Of a DNA stretch of 6,776 nucleotides, positions 6,745-6,776 are shown in pieces. Under the pieces are notes generated by a model that saw only the letters and a program-made list of their open reading frames with translations, did no database searches and was not told the DNA's origin. The DNA is from Atribacteria bacterium SCGC AAA255-G05 (GTDB lineage: Bacteria; Atribacterota; Phoenicimicrobiia; Phoenicimicrobiales; Phoenicimicrobiaceae), in assembly GCA_000405605.1 (NCBI GenBank), contig ASPA01000045.1, positions 1-6,776 of the forward strand, written 5' to 3'. The translations under genes were made by a program, and so were the position numbers. Every line of letters begins with the position of its first letter. The first letter of the stretch is position 1.

Positions 6745-6773
6745 AATTTATTTAATCTTTACCCTTCTGTCAA
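6745..6773 (-). promoter_or_regulatory. Candidate sigma70-type promoter of the cluster
   Basis: On the minus strand, a perfect TTGACA -35 box (6768-6773), a 17-base spacer and TAAATT (6745-6750, four of six matches to TATAAT). Transcription would start near 6738, about 100 bases before the larA-like ATG, so the inverted repeat at 6678-6726 would lie just downstream of the start point. The weak -10 and the very AT-rich surroundings limit confidence. Confidence 0.45.
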
Positions 6774-6776
6774 TCC

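Overview
The window is an AT-rich bacterial catabolic cluster, with every recognisable gene on the minus strand. It therefore reads from high to low coordinate. Low overall GC (about one third), AGGAGG-type ribosome sites, short intergenic gaps and an anaerobe-style nickel-pincer enzyme family point to an anaerobic or fermentative bacterium of Firmicutes or Atribacterota type. That assignment is inference, because no marker gene is present.

In transcription order the window holds: a sigma70-like promoter and a perfect 15-bp inverted repeat (6678-6773); a LarA-family 2-hydroxyacid racemase/epimerase (5232-6641); a small SAF-domain subunit (4862-5167) and the overlapping large subunit (3705-4865) of a UxaA-type altronate/hexonate dehydratase; kduI (2800-3630); kduD (2019-2786); a broken enolase-superfamily (mandelate racemase subgroup) gene (615-1794); and the first 163 codons of a KDPG aldolase gene, eda (490 down to the window edge).

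The genes form one metabolic node. KduI and KduD take the unsaturated-uronate product 5-keto-4-deoxyuronate (from pectin or other uronate polymers) to 2-keto-3-deoxygluconate (KDG). UxaA-type dehydratases make KDG from D-altronate. Acid-sugar dehydratases of the enolase superfamily often make KDG or a stereoisomer. Eda cleaves KDPG, the phosphorylated form, to pyruvate and glyceraldehyde-3-phosphate. A KDG kinase is needed to link them and is not in the window. The LarA-like enzyme is the unusual member; from its position it may epimerise an aldonate before dehydration.

Two features stand out. First, the dehydratase large-subunit gene and the 3' half of the small-subunit gene are far richer in GC than everything around them, and the switch falls inside the small gene, as if a segment had been replaced by recombination. 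Second, the enolase-superfamily gene keeps all its catalytic residues with correct spacing but carries one in-frame stop and two single-base losses, so it looks recently inactivated unless these are sequencing errors. I see no RNA gene, CRISPR array or insertion sequence.
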